From: Myxacorys californica WJT36-NPBG1
GTDB lineage: Bacteria > Cyanobacteriota > Cyanobacteriia > Leptolyngbyales > Leptolyngbyaceae
Assembly: GCA_019359315.1 (NCBI GenBank)
Contig: JAHHHO010000008.1
Span: 1-64,000, forward strand
DNA: 64,000 nucleotides
Direction: 5' to 3'
The notes beneath the pieces were generated by a model. That model was not told where the DNA came from. It did no database searches and saw only the letters and a list, made by a program, of their open reading frames with translations. The position numbers and the translations under genes were made by a program. Positions 1 to 9,700 of the stretch are shown here, one piece after another. The first letter of the stretch is position 1. Each line of letters opens with the position of its first letter.

Positions 1-111
1 ATTCGCACTTGGGCTGTTAATCTGTTTCGTCTACAGGGGGAAGCATCGATTACTAAAGCGCAGCGTCGAGTAGCGCATGCCATTGATGCTCTTTTCCTCC
101 TCATACAATGA
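1..111 (+). mobile_element. C-terminal end of a transposase (partial, left edge)
   Basis: Frame 1 is open from the window edge to TGA at 109-111 and encodes 36 residues (begins IRTWAVNLFRLQG, ends LFLLIQ). This resembles the C-terminal tail of DDE transposases of the ISAs1/H-repeat type common in cyanobacteria. The assignment is from memory of the family, and the rest of the gene lies outside the window, so intactness cannot be judged. No clear terminal inverted repeat is visible in bases 112-201. Its position just downstream of the hlyD-like gene suggests that the secretion island is bordered by mobile DNA. Confidence 0.5.
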
Positions 112-201
112 ATTAGCTCTGCGGTTGGGGGGATCTTTGACCCACTTCGTGAGGAGGGCAGCAGCGATATTAATGATTGCAAGATAATAAAAGCGACGGA
201 A

Positions 202-1719
202 TTACCTAACAAATTTCATGCTTTCTGCTGTTTTGGTAAATTGGTCAGTAAAGATGCTCATGATCGTGCGGCTCCTGAGTTTGACATTTGCGTTCAGCGA
301 CATTCCTGACTGAAGCCGCACTTCTCGTCCATCTGCCATCAGCGATTGTTTTTCTAACCGAATTTTGGCGGGGAAGGTGTAGACAGGTTGAATTTGTGTG
401 GGTGGTAATGCGTCTGACCCAATCCAAACGATCGTGCCCTTGATATCGCCAAATTCGCTAAAGGGAAACGAGTCAATACGAACATCCACTGCCATGCCTT
501 CTTTGACAAACCCAATATCATGATTGGTAATCGATACTTTTGCGATCAGTGAATCATCAGGCACAATTTTGAGAATGGGTTCAGCTGGAGATGCGACAAA
601 TCCAGAGGTGTGAGCTTTGAGGTCAAATACAGTTCCGCTCACCGGGGCATTTAATTGGCTGTATTTTAGGGTTTGTTGAGATTGAGTAATTTGACTATCA
701 ATTTCTGAAATTTTCTTATTGTTTTCTACGATTGCTTTCGTTAGTTGACTATCAATTTCTGCAATCCTTTGGTCGTTATGAGCAATTTGCGCTGTGTTAT
801 CTTTACGATCTACTTCTAGCGTATTTTGAACTTTGACTTGTGATTGCGTGATCGCGGCTTCAATGCGAGCTTGCTCTTCAATTAATTGATCCACTTCCGA
901 TTGGTTTGTGGTGACTTCTTGCTGTTGCTTGAGGTATTGCACTCGCGAGATTGCTCCGCTTTCGGCAACAGGTTTCATATCCGTTAGAATCTTCTGATTG
1001 AGCGCCAACGTTTGTTTTAGCCCTACTAACTTAATCTGAATCTGACTCAATTGTCGGCGTAATTGCTCTGTATCTAGGCGAGCTGCGATCGCGCGACTAT
1101 TCAGCTCTGCCTGATTTGACTGCAATCGCTCTTGCTGAGCTGAGGTGAGTAATCCTTGAGTTGAACCATCAAGTTGAGTTCTAAATAGCTGATTTTCTGC
1201 CACTAATGCCGCTCGGCTTTTGGTCAAGCTAAGAAACTGAGGCGGGATTTGCAGCTCTGAAAAGGCTACTGTTTTGCCCTGCATTTGCGCTTGGTAAAAC
1301 TGATTTTCTTGCAGCAGTGCCATCCGAACTTGAGCCAGCGATGCTAACTGTGCTTGTGGGCTAGTTTGATCGAGACTGAGCAACAGATCGCCTCTCTTAA
1401 TACGCTGCCCATCTTGAACATGAACGGCTTTCACAACGCCATTGACTGGAATCTGAACCTCTTTGACAGTGCCTTGGGGTTCTAGCTTACCTTGCACTGG
1501 AATCGCTTCTTCAATTTTAGAAAAATTTGCCCACAGCACAGCCGTAGTTGCCGTTACCATGAGTCCCCATAGGATGGCTTGTGACCACATCGAAGTTTGT
1601 TGCATCATCAGCGGATGCTCAAATGAAGGTGGTTTTGAAGGACGTTTAGGAGCAGAGGCAGACGTACCCGTTGCGCTAAGAGGGGTGTGATTTGGGGGCG
1701 GTTCGTTTGTTGCCGTCAT
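202..1719 (-). CDS. HlyD-family membrane fusion protein (type I secretion adaptor)
   Basis: This 505-aa protein should be the periplasmic adaptor that links the inner-membrane ABC exporter to an outer-membrane TolC-like channel. It has a short proline-rich cytoplasmic N-terminus, one membrane segment at about residues 45-65 (IPVQGKLEPQG follows it), the first lipoyl-like half motif (VQDGQRIKRGDLLLSLD, about 100-118), a long Gln/Glu-rich coiled coil (about 125-350), the second lipoyl half (LNAPVSGTVFDL) and a C-terminal beta-barrel region to residue 505. Length and order match HlyD/LapC adaptors. It is the last gene of the leftward trio, 124 bp downstream of the exporter gene. No TolC gene is in the window, so the outer channel must be encoded elsewhere. 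Confidence 0.9.
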   Translation of the reverse strand: MTATNEPPPNHTPLSATGTSASAPKRPSKPPSFEHPLMMQQTSMWSQAILWGLMVTATTAVLWANFSKIEEAIPVQGKLEPQGTVKEVQIPVNGVVKAVHVQDGQRIKRGDLLLSLDQTSPQAQLASLAQVRMALLQENQFYQAQMQGKTVAFSELQIPPQFLSLTKSRAALVAENQLFRTQLDGSTQGLLTSAQQERLQSNQAELNSRAIAARLDTEQLRRQLSQIQIKLVGLKQTLALNQKILTDMKPVAESGAISRVQYLKQQQEVTTNQSEVDQLIEEQARIEAAITQSQVKVQNTLEVDRKDNTAQIAHNDQRIAEIDSQLTKAIVENNKKISEIDSQITQSQQTLKYSQLNAPVSGTVFDLKAHTSGFVASPAEPILKIVPDDSLIAKVSITNHDIGFVKEGMAVDVRIDSFPFSEFGDIKGTIVWIGSDALPPTQIQPVYTFPAKIRLEKQSLMADGREVRLQSGMSLNANVKLRSRTIMSIFTDQFTKTAESMKFVR

Positions 1720-1774
1720 AGGGTTTCCTGATCTGCGTTATATCAATTTAATGTTTGAATGCGAAATCGCGAAG

Positions 1775-1795
1775 AGACGTTTCAGCGAAACGTCT
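1775..1795. repeat. REP-like hairpin between exporter and hlyD genes
   Basis: A perfect 9-bp inverted repeat (AGACGTTTC, loop AGC, GAAACGTCT) sits in the 124-bp gap between the ABC exporter and hlyD. It resembles the short AGAGACGTTxxx hairpin elements scattered through many cyanobacterial genomes (family resemblance from memory). In an mRNA it could stabilise or partly terminate the transcript and so set the exporter:adaptor ratio. That role is inference. Confidence 0.6.
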
Positions 1796-1843
1796 GTACG
1801 ATGTTAGAGCAATCATCTTTTGCATTCATCGATGGATTTGGTA

Positions 1844-4801
1844 TTAGAGCTGCGATTCTTGTTGCTGATAGAGGCAGTAATACAGTCCTTTCATATTCAT
1901 CAGTTCGCTGTGCGTTCCTTGTTCTGCGATCGTGCCTTTGTCCATCATCAAAATTCGATCGGCGTTGCGAATCGTTGCTAATCGGTGAGTGATGAAAAAG
2001 ACAGTACGTCCCTGGAAGACATCCATGAGGTTTTGACAGACTTGGCGTTCGCTGTGCAGATCGAGAGCACTGGTCGCTTCATCGAGAATCAGCAAGCGGG
2101 GGTTTTGCAGGACGGTTCGGGCGATCGCAATGCGCTGTCGTTGTCCGCCCGATAGTGCCGCTCCTCGTTCACCCACTCGTGTGTTATAGCCATTAGGCAA
2201 ACTCATAATAAAGTCATGAGCATACGCCGTCTTTGCAGCGTCTACAATTTGCTCTGGCGTGGCATCGGGGTTGGTCAGAGCAATGTTCTCTTGCACAGTG
2301 GTATCAAACAGCAGCGTGTCTTGCAGCACCATACCAATCTGTCGTCTTAACGAGTACAGTTCAACTTTGTGAATGTCGTACCCGTCAATCAAAATTCGAC
2401 CGGATTCTAAATCATAAAGACGGGGCAGCACCTTAGTTAGAGTGCTTTTACCCGCTCCACTTTGACCCACGACTCCAACAAATAGACCTGCCGGAATGTC
2501 GAGGTTCACGTGGTCAAGCTGTAGAGGAGTCGCAGGATTAAAGCGGAAGCAAACATTCTCATACTTCACGGATCCTGCGATCGCGGGCATCGGAATGTTT
2601 TGACGATCGGCTTCTTCGGTTTCTTGTGGGGTATCGAGAATATCGCTGAGTCGCTCTAGAGAGAGTGCCGTTTCCTGGAAGTTTTGCCAGAGTTGAATCA
2701 GACGCAGTAAGGGGCTAGTCGTGTATCCTGCAATGATGCGAAAGGCAATCAGTTGCCCTAAGGTGAGTTGACCTTGTAGAACGAGGTAGGCTCCGACCCA
2801 TAGCAGCAGCAAACCAGAAAATTGGTTCAAAAATTGACTAAATGCGCCCGCTGTAGTGGACGTGAGTACGGTCTTAAAGCCAGCCGATACATATTGCGCG
2901 TAGCGGTCTTGCCATTGCCAGCGCGATCGTAGTTCAATGTTCTGCGCTTTGACTGTCTGAATGCCAGACATGACCTCAACCAGATAAGACTGAGTTGCCG
3001 CATTGCGTTCTGCTTTAGCGCGCGCCTGTTGACGAAGAATCGGAGAAACAGTGAGGGTAAGTAGCCCAAATATCGGCACTGTTGCCAGCGCTACGCCTGT
3101 CAGTAACAAACTGTAGAACAGCATGACAACAATGTAAATCACAGAAAAAACTGCATCCAACACAACTGTCAAGGCTGTTCCAGTCAGAAACTGACGAATA
3201 TTCTCTAGTTCGTTGACGCGAGTTGAGAGTTCCCCCACAGGACGCCGCTCAAAGTAGCGCAATGGCAAGCGCAGTAGGTGATCAATGACCTCACTTCCCA
3301 GCGTCATATCGATTCGATTGGTGGTATCGACAAACAACAGGGTACGTAGTCCAGTCATCAGCGCCTCAAAAATGCCCATGATGACTAGCAAAAACCCAAA
3401 CACATGCAGCGTGCTGGCGCTGTTTTGCACAATCACCTTATCGATAATCACCTGAGTAATCAGGGGATTTGCCAGGGTAAAGAGTTGCACAAAAAAAGAC
3501 GCAATCAACACTTGGAGCAATACTTTGCGGTGCTGGATCACCGAGGGCAAAAACCAGTGCAGTCCAAACTTCTGTTTCGGTGTGTTCTTGGTGGGCTGCA
3601 AGAGCAACACTTCGCCTTCTTCACCCCACGCTTCGATGAAGTCCGCAGGTTTGCGCCGCTGAATTCCTTGTTCAGGAATGGCGAGCACTAATTCTTTCTC
3701 ACTAGCTTTGTAGAGCAGCGCAAAGCCGCCTTGCCATTGCAGCATTACCGGAGTTTGTAGCCGACTCACCGCCGTTGATGGAACGGTTGCCAGTTGAGAC
3801 GTTAATCCCATAAGTTCTGCGATCGCGCCGCAAAATTGCAGGGACAAGCTACCTGTTCGCGTCTGCTGATTGACCAGTGCTCGACGCAGCACATCTCGAC
3901 GAAAGGGCATTTGCCAATGTTGGCTCAGCATCTGAAAGCAAGCAAGGGAGCCATCTACCGGACCTCTGCCCCGCACATAGGGATACTTCACTTTACGCCT
4001 AGGCGCGTCTTCGATGCCGTCCAGTGCAGGCGGAACCTCTGGTGCAAATGGAATGATATCGCTGGATAGGCGAGGGATATCCTCGATCGGTAAAGCCGGA
4101 GTTGGCGGTTGCAAGGAAAAATGAGGAATCCCGACAAGTCGAGCTGACTGGCTCTCGACTATCAGAACGGCGGGGGAATTTGCTGGCTCAAGGTGACTGG
4201 CGATCGCAACATTTGTTTTGCCCCCACTCAATAACCACAGCAAATTAGGATCAAGCTGACTCAGTGGTGTTTTGCCTTGAGCTACAGTCAGCACAACCGC
4301 TTCAGGAATTGTGCTTAGCGTCAGCGCTTTGAGGTCTATCTCTCCGATCGCCCGTCGTTGAACTTCTGCATTGAGCAAGTCATACAGTTCTGCTGGGTCG
4401 CAGTGCTGTTGAAAGGCAACCGCAAAATCTGGTTCTTGCTGAAGCAGGGTGCGAAATTCCTTGGCAGGTAAGGTCAGACAGAGCGATTCCATAGATGCGA
4501 TCGCGGTTTCACATGCTACTCCCCGTACAAGCCCCACCCACCCTAAAATCGCACCAGGACGCAGCAGTTGCAACGTTTCAGGTAAAGCAGTTTGAGACCG
4601 ATAACCTAGCAGTCTTGCCTGTCCTTGATAGAGAACCGTGATTTGAGCAGGCAGTGTTTCTCGCACGACGATCGCTTGTCCCATTCGGTAGCGCAACAGT
4701 TGCAGGTTGATGGAAAGTTGCTCTAATGCGTCTGGAGACAGTCGATCGAACGGGGGCGTGGTGATTAAAAAGTCGTAGATGGGGGTCTTGGTGGAGGTCA
4801 T
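1844..4801 (-). CDS. Type I secretion ABC exporter with CNB-like and C39-like N-terminal domains
   Basis: This 985-aa inner-membrane exporter drives substrate secretion. Its domains run: cyclic-nucleotide-binding-like domain (about 1-155), C39-peptidase-like domain (about 268-405), six-helix ABC transmembrane region (about 425-690) and nucleotide-binding domain (about 735-975) with Walker A GQSGAGKST, signature LSGGQ, Walker B LLILDEATSALD and an H-loop (FFITHR). In the C39-like domain the catalytic Cys position is Gly284 (DGSLAC instead of DCGxAC), the His position reads GGF and the Asp position reads IPEQG. It should therefore bind but not cut its substrate, as in HlyB-type exporters for RTX proteins. 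The CNB-like domain also lacks the usual FGE and RxA phosphate-cassette residues. ATGA overlap with the upstream parvulin gene indicates translational coupling. Confidence 0.92.
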   Translation of the reverse strand: MTSTKTPIYDFLITTPPFDRLSPDALEQLSINLQLLRYRMGQAIVVRETLPAQITVLYQGQARLLGYRSQTALPETLQLLRPGAILGWVGLVRGVACETAIASMESLCLTLPAKEFRTLLQQEPDFAVAFQQHCDPAELYDLLNAEVQRRAIGEIDLKALTLSTIPEAVVLTVAQGKTPLSQLDPNLLWLLSGGKTNVAIASHLEPANSPAVLIVESQSARLVGIPHFSLQPPTPALPIEDIPRLSSDIIPFAPEVPPALDGIEDAPRRKVKYPYVRGRGPVDGSLACFQMLSQHWQMPFRRDVLRRALVNQQTRTGSLSLQFCGAIAELMGLTSQLATVPSTAVSRLQTPVMLQWQGGFALLYKASEKELVLAIPEQGIQRRKPADFIEAWGEEGEVLLLQPTKNTPKQKFGLHWFLPSVIQHRKVLLQVLIASFFVQLFTLANPLITQVIIDKVIVQNSASTLHVFGFLLVIMGIFEALMTGLRTLLFVDTTNRIDMTLGSEVIDHLLRLPLRYFERRPVGELSTRVNELENIRQFLTGTALTVVLDAVFSVIYIVVMLFYSLLLTGVALATVPIFGLLTLTVSPILRQQARAKAERNAATQSYLVEVMSGIQTVKAQNIELRSRWQWQDRYAQYVSAGFKTVLTSTTAGAFSQFLNQFSGLLLLWVGAYLVLQGQLTLGQLIAFRIIAGYTTSPLLRLIQLWQNFQETALSLERLSDILDTPQETEEADRQNIPMPAIAGSVKYENVCFRFNPATPLQLDHVNLDIPAGLFVGVVGQSGAGKSTLTKVLPRLYDLESGRILIDGYDIHKVELYSLRRQIGMVLQDTLLFDTTVQENIALTNPDATPEQIVDAAKTAYAHDFIMSLPNGYNTRVGERGAALSGGQRQRIAIARTVLQNPRLLILDEATSALDLHSERQVCQNLMDVFQGRTVFFITHRLATIRNADRILMMDKGTIAEQGTHSELMNMKGLYYCLYQQQESQL

Positions 4802-5688
4802 GCGTGGTTTGGGGAGAAAGAAAGCGATTCAGACACTGGTTCAGGCACTAATTCAGACAGAGATTCGGATAGTTGTACTTGCGCCAGTTGCTCTTGAACC
4901 CACGCTTCAAATAAGTTATCGAGCAGCTTTTGGCGCGTCGGTTCATCAAGTTGGGCAGAAATTAGTTTTTCTAGGCGTAAGATGACAAACCAAGGTTGAA
5001 TGTGCATTGGCGGCAACAACTGACCAGGCTGACAACGGGCAAGCTGTTGAGAGATCGTCGGATGAGGCTGCGTGATGGGTACAGGTCCAACGAGTCCACC
5101 TGTTTCGGCTTCAGGTCCTTGAGAATATTGACGGGCAAGATCAGCAAAGGTCTGCTCACCCGCTTGGAGCCGAAAGTAAAGTTCTTGGGCAGTCTCAAAC
5201 TCTGCAATGCGGAGGAGCGAGTAGACGACCTGATTGAGTTGAGACTTGCACGAGAGAAAGTGTGACTCAAGCTTGCCGCTCCAGTTGGCTTGCTTAAATT
5301 TTTCGATGCGAATGGGTCGGGTTGCAAGACTCTGTAGTTGATCCGCAGAAATACGAGTTTGCGTTAACCAAGCCTGACGCTCAGCATCGTTAGTAATGCG
5401 CTGAGCAACGTAAAACTGCCGCAAAGCATGTTCTGCTTCTTCTGCACTACATTCGATCGACGCGATCGCTTGATCAATCACAAGCTCGCGGCAAAGTTGG
5501 GGCAGCAATTGATAGCGAATCAGCAGAGGAATAATGTCAGTATTACTAACTATCTGATGACCGACTTGAAGGACTGAAGCCATGATCAGGGGGCAAGGCA
5601 AACGTTGCGTTAGAGGAACAGGTCTCGTTAGAGAATGCTTTAGAAAGGGGATTCTGAGCTGCATTTCTGTTTCAGAGTCCTCAAGCAC
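4798..5688 (-). CDS. PpiC/parvulin-type peptidylprolyl isomerase of the secretion operon
   Basis: This 296-aa protein (from a GTG start at 5688) has an N-terminal SurA-like helical part and a parvulin rotamase domain at about residues 165-245 (FADLARQYSQGPEAETGG, then VGPVPITQ and PWFVILRLEKL). Parvulins of this kind sit next to HlyB/HlyD genes in many cyanobacteria and probably assist folding or release of secreted RTX proteins. No signal peptide is evident. Start is uncertain: ATG at 5664 and ATG at 5583 (MASVLQVGHQIVS) are in frame, and the last matches where the family usually begins, though no good ribosome site precedes it. The gene overlaps the exporter by 4 bp and is the first of the leftward operon. 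Confidence 0.82.
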   Translation of the reverse strand: MLEDSETEMQLRIPFLKHSLTRPVPLTQRLPCPLIMASVLQVGHQIVSNTDIIPLLIRYQLLPQLCRELVIDQAIASIECSAEEAEHALRQFYVAQRITNDAERQAWLTQTRISADQLQSLATRPIRIEKFKQANWSGKLESHFLSCKSQLNQVVYSLLRIAEFETAQELYFRLQAGEQTFADLARQYSQGPEAETGGLVGPVPITQPHPTISQQLARCQPGQLLPPMHIQPWFVILRLEKLISAQLDEPTRQKLLDNLFEAWVQEQLAQVQLSESLSELVPEPVSESLSFSPNHA

Positions 5689-5747
5689 TTTAGCAAATAG
5701 TTTTCAAGTTGAAAGTTTTTTTGTAGCCCAATAGACCAAGGTACCCA

Positions 5748-5757
5748 GTATTAATAC
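5748..5757. promoter_or_regulatory. Palindrome in the divergent promoter region
   Basis: GTATTAATAC is a perfect 10-bp palindrome in the roughly 180-bp gap between the leftward secretion operon and the rightward unknown gene. The gap must hold both promoters and is AT-rich. A regulator site is possible, but a 10-bp AT-rich palindrome can occur by chance. Confidence 0.25.
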
Positions 5758-5869
5758 GTAGAAATTGGATAATAAAAAAATCTTTTTACGTACCTATATT
5801 GATGAATGCCTCTATCTAAAGAAGTATTTTTCTATCACAAGCCTCCAAATACTACACAAAGCAAACTCT

Positions 5870-6589
5870 ATGAATCAAAGTTTTCTGATTCAAGACTTAG
5901 TTATCTCGATCGTTGCTCAAGACTTGAATCCTTCGCTGATTAACCCTGATATTCTGAGATACAGCGGTGTGATTTCGGCAGACTGGGAATTGGCTCGTCC
6001 TCCCGCTTATACCAAGAAAACAGCGCAGGTTACGTTCACAAATGGTGTCAATATTATTGGCGAACCTAATCGCATCATGTTTGCAGAGTCGATCGCCGAT
6101 AAAGCTCCTGGCTCTATTCTGGTAGCTGACGTTGCCCAAAAATATGCTCAAAGCTTACCGAATCTAGGGTTTAAGGGAGTCAGCATCGACGCTAGAGGTT
6201 ATATTGCCCTTGAATCTACTGAAGGAGCATCAGAGAGCTATGTTACAGAAAAGCTGTTGGCTCCGGGTGCCTGGCGCGCTGAAGGAATGCAAGCTTCACT
6301 GAATTTAGTCTTTCAGTACGATCGCGCGCCTTTATACCTCACGATCACAGATGCATTGCTGAAAAAGAGTGATGAATCGACCACACCGATTGCCATGTTT
6401 AGCGGTAAATTTAACTACTCCATTGATGGCGAAACATCAGATGAAAAGCTGAACCAACTGCATCGCGCACTTGAAACAGTACAGGCCGACTTGACGCTTT
6501 ACACCGATCTTGTTAGCAACAAATTTCTTGAGCAACCACCCCACTCCATTGGGGTTCCTAATCTATTTGCCCTCAGTGCTGCTGTTTAA
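5870..6589 (+). CDS. Conserved-looking protein of unknown function next to giant adhesin
   Basis: From ATG 5870 this encodes 239 residues beginning MNQSFLIQDLVIS. The frame is open back to a TTG at 5765, but the upstream 35 residues are Lys/Tyr-rich and less protein-like, so the internal ATG is preferred; no strong ribosome site decides it. No signal peptide, membrane segment or family motif is recognised. The sequence is mixed alpha/beta with a hydrophobic start, a FTNGVNIIGEPNRIMFAESI stretch and a Thr/Tyr-rich C-terminal half. It lies between the divergent secretion operon and the giant gene on the giant gene's strand, so a chaperone or accessory role for the secreted protein is possible. 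That is inference from position only. Confidence 0.7.
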   Translation: MNQSFLIQDLVISIVAQDLNPSLINPDILRYSGVISADWELARPPAYTKKTAQVTFTNGVNIIGEPNRIMFAESIADKAPGSILVADVAQKYAQSLPNLGFKGVSIDARGYIALESTEGASESYVTEKLLAPGAWRAEGMQASLNLVFQYDRAPLYLTITDALLKKSDESTTPIAMFSGKFNYSIDGETSDEKLNQLHRALETVQADLTLYTDLVSNKFLEQPPHSIGVPNLFALSAAV

Positions 6590-6646
6590 TTCAAACATTA
6601 AGTCAGTAATCAACTGATCCGGCTTTGACCTAATTTTGGGTGTGAA

Positions 6647-6697
6647 AAATTTGGTTGACCACGTTCAACTTGTGTTGTTCTGTGGTCAACCAAATTT
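6647..6697 (+). terminator. 16-bp perfect stem-loop before the giant gene (terminator/attenuator)
   Basis: Bases 6647-6662 and 6682-6697 are exact inverted repeats (AAATTTGGTTGACCAC) with a 19-nt loop. Eight T residues follow at 6708-6715, about 10 nt past the stem, and the giant gene starts at 6731. It may terminate the upstream unknown gene or attenuate read-through into the 20-kb gene. The symmetric GGTTGACCAC arms could also be a protein site. Confidence 0.7.
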
Positions 6698-6730
6698 CTG
6701 AGTGAGCTTTTTTTTACAAGGATAGGGACG

Positions 6731-9700
6731 ATGAGCAAGTCGATCGCGTTTGTTGATGCTTCGTTGGCAAAACTGGGCTTGAGTTTGCCCAACTTTGAGG
6801 GTGAGGTTTATTTCATCCCATCTGGGGAAGATGGGGTTAACTACATCACTGAGGTTTTACACCAACAACAAGATCTTGACTCAGTTCACTTATTTTCTCA
6901 CGGAGCAGAAGCGTCCCTTTTTCTTGGCCATGTTGCTCTCAACAACTCAACCATTCAAAGCTATCAAGCAGCACTCACAAGCTGGCAAGCTGCTCTCAAA
7001 CCGGAAGCAGATTTATTAATTTATGGCTGTAATGTTGCTGCAGGAGCTACTGGAAAAGCATTTGTTAACCAACTCGCACAACTTACTGGAGCGAATGCTG
7101 CTGCGTCTGAAGATGTGACAGGCAACCTCAGTAATGGCAATGCGGACTGGAATTTGGAGTATGTTAACGGCGCGATCGCGACGATCGTACCTGCAATTAC
7201 AACCCCTCAAAATCTAGCTCTAGCATACACCTATGTCAGCGAAGCTAATCCAGAGTATGATGCCGCCCGTGGTCAGAACTCATACATGAAGGAGGATGAC
7301 ACTGGGCTTGGGGAAGATCAAGAGACGTTAGGCTTATACGTTGGGTATCAAATTGACCTAGATGACTACAGCTTTGATTGGGATGACGAAGGACACCTAA
7401 AATTCTATCTTTCACCGTCTCTAAAAGTAATTACCTACGAGCATAACTTCTTTGGGCGAGAAGCTACTATTCAAGGCCCCGTCTGGGACTATGATGAACC
7501 CTACAATGACATTTCTGCTGTTAGAGTCTTTCTCAACGTTGACGACGATCAGGAATGGGTTACGGGTAAAGATGAAGGGACAACCCTTGATCTAATGGGC
7601 GGCGACGATGTTGGTGAAGCCAAGGGCGGTGATGATAACTGGCGTGGTGGTGCTGGCAACGACACACTTTATGGTGGCGATGGCAATGATGACTTGAGAG
7701 GTGAGTCGGGCAATGACGACCTGAGAGGTGAATCGGGCAGTGATACGCTCTATGGGGGTGATGGCAATGATGTGCTGTTTGGAAATGATGGTGATGACAG
7801 CCTCTATGGAGAAAGTGGAAATGACACCCTTCAAGGGGGTTCTGGCAATGACACGCTGGACGGCAGTTCTGGCGGTGACACCCTCTATGGGGGTGATGGC
7901 GCTGACATCATCAAAGCAGGCAGCGAGAATGACACGGCTGAAGGTGGATCAGACAATGACAGCATTGAAGCAGGTAGCGGTGATGATGTCATTAGAGGTG
8001 ATGATGGTCACGATACCATCAGGAGCGAACAGGGCAATGACACGGTGTATGGTGGCAATGGCGACGATACCATTACCGATGATTTAGCATCAGGGGCTGG
8101 GGGAGACGATCGCTTCTATGGCGAAGCGGGTAACGACACGCTGCGCGGTGAGGAAGGTAATGACTACCTAGATGGTGGCGATGGCGATGACTACGTTGAA
8201 AGCGGCAATGGTAATGACACGCTGCTTGGAGGAACCGGAAACGATATTCTGGTCTATGGAAATGTCGCGAATGGTGACGTAATTGGAACCGGAAGGAATG
8301 ACTTAAGCACAGGTGATTCGGAGATCAAAGTACCAACAGGCAGCGGTTGGCGTACTGCTTCAGGGCAAGCCACGGTTGATGGCGGTACTGGTACCGATAC
8401 TCTGCGAATTGTTGGGGAGTATAGTGATTATGACATTACTCCAGAAGTTTTGCCATCTGGAGATCTTCGATTTACAGTCACGAATCGCGCCAACCCCAAC
8501 GACAAAGTTGTTGCAACTAATATTGAGAACATTGAATTTTGGAACAACTACACGGTTTACAAAACTGACCTTCCCAATAAACGAGATTTGCATATTCGCA
8601 ATGGTCAGGTATTGCCGATTCGGTATCAACTCAATGTTCTGCAAAACGCCTCCGAGCAACTCTACTCCAGCAAAGATGATCTAAGCGCTGAAACTTCTGA
8701 ACAACTCCTAGACAATGGAGTACTTTGGAACAAAAATCAAATTGGTCAAGTTGAAATCCAGCTCAAAGATTGGAAAAACCCCACTCAAAACTATGTAATT
8801 GAAGGGGAAGCAGGCGAAGTCGGCTCGAAGCGAGATCAATACGTGCTGCCGAACGGATTAGCGGTTCGATATGAGCTAGTTGTGACTGGCAATTTTGGGC
8901 CCACAGAAGCGGAGTATCTCAGCGATAAACTCCGCTTTAAGCGCATTAACACTGAAACGGGTCGATCTCTCGATCAAACCGGAAGCGGATTCTCCTACAT
9001 TATTGAGAATTTTGTCATTGTTCCTCCCGGCGAAAGTAAGGCAGTCATTAATGTTCTACCGATCGTCGATGAGATCCAAGAGGGAATCGAAACGGTTGAA
9101 GTCCGCATTGTTGCTGTTGATTCGGTAAATCAACCCACTGCGGGCACGGCTGCCACAAGCGCCTATTTTTACCAAGAAGGATTCTTATATCCCAGCATCG
9201 AAACGGCATCTGGGCAAGACTATAAAACTCAAAATAATGCTGAAAACGTTATTCAAGATGGCATCAACAAAGGCTATGTCCTGCTTCCAGTGACTTTGGG
9301 AGGAGATAAAGCTACGGTTGAGATCGCAGATTCGGGGCTATATCAAGCAGGGATTCGTCTCATTGATGACTACGGATTTCGGGTCAATGGTGAACTGAAA
9401 CTCAATGAGCAAGGTAGCACCAAGCTTTACTTAGGATTAACAAGCCGTCCTCAGCAAGATGTGACCGTGACGATCGCCGGACAAACCTACACCTTCACCA
9501 GCGATCGCGACACGTGGAGTCAACTCAAAGAAATCGCTCTGACAGGTGCACCGGGAACTAACTTAACCCTTGATGTTAACTCTACTGATTCGTTCTACAA
9601 CGCACTGCCCAATCAGACGATCGCTCTAGTCAATCAGCCTTCAAATCTCAACATCCCAGAGCCAGTTTCGCTTCAGTTGGGTGGTGGTAACTATATCCAG

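Noticed and set aside
5584-5688. Full 35-residue N-terminal extension of the parvulin as certain
   Set aside because: The GTG start lacks a ribosome site and the family normally begins near the ATG at 5583; reported only as uncertain.
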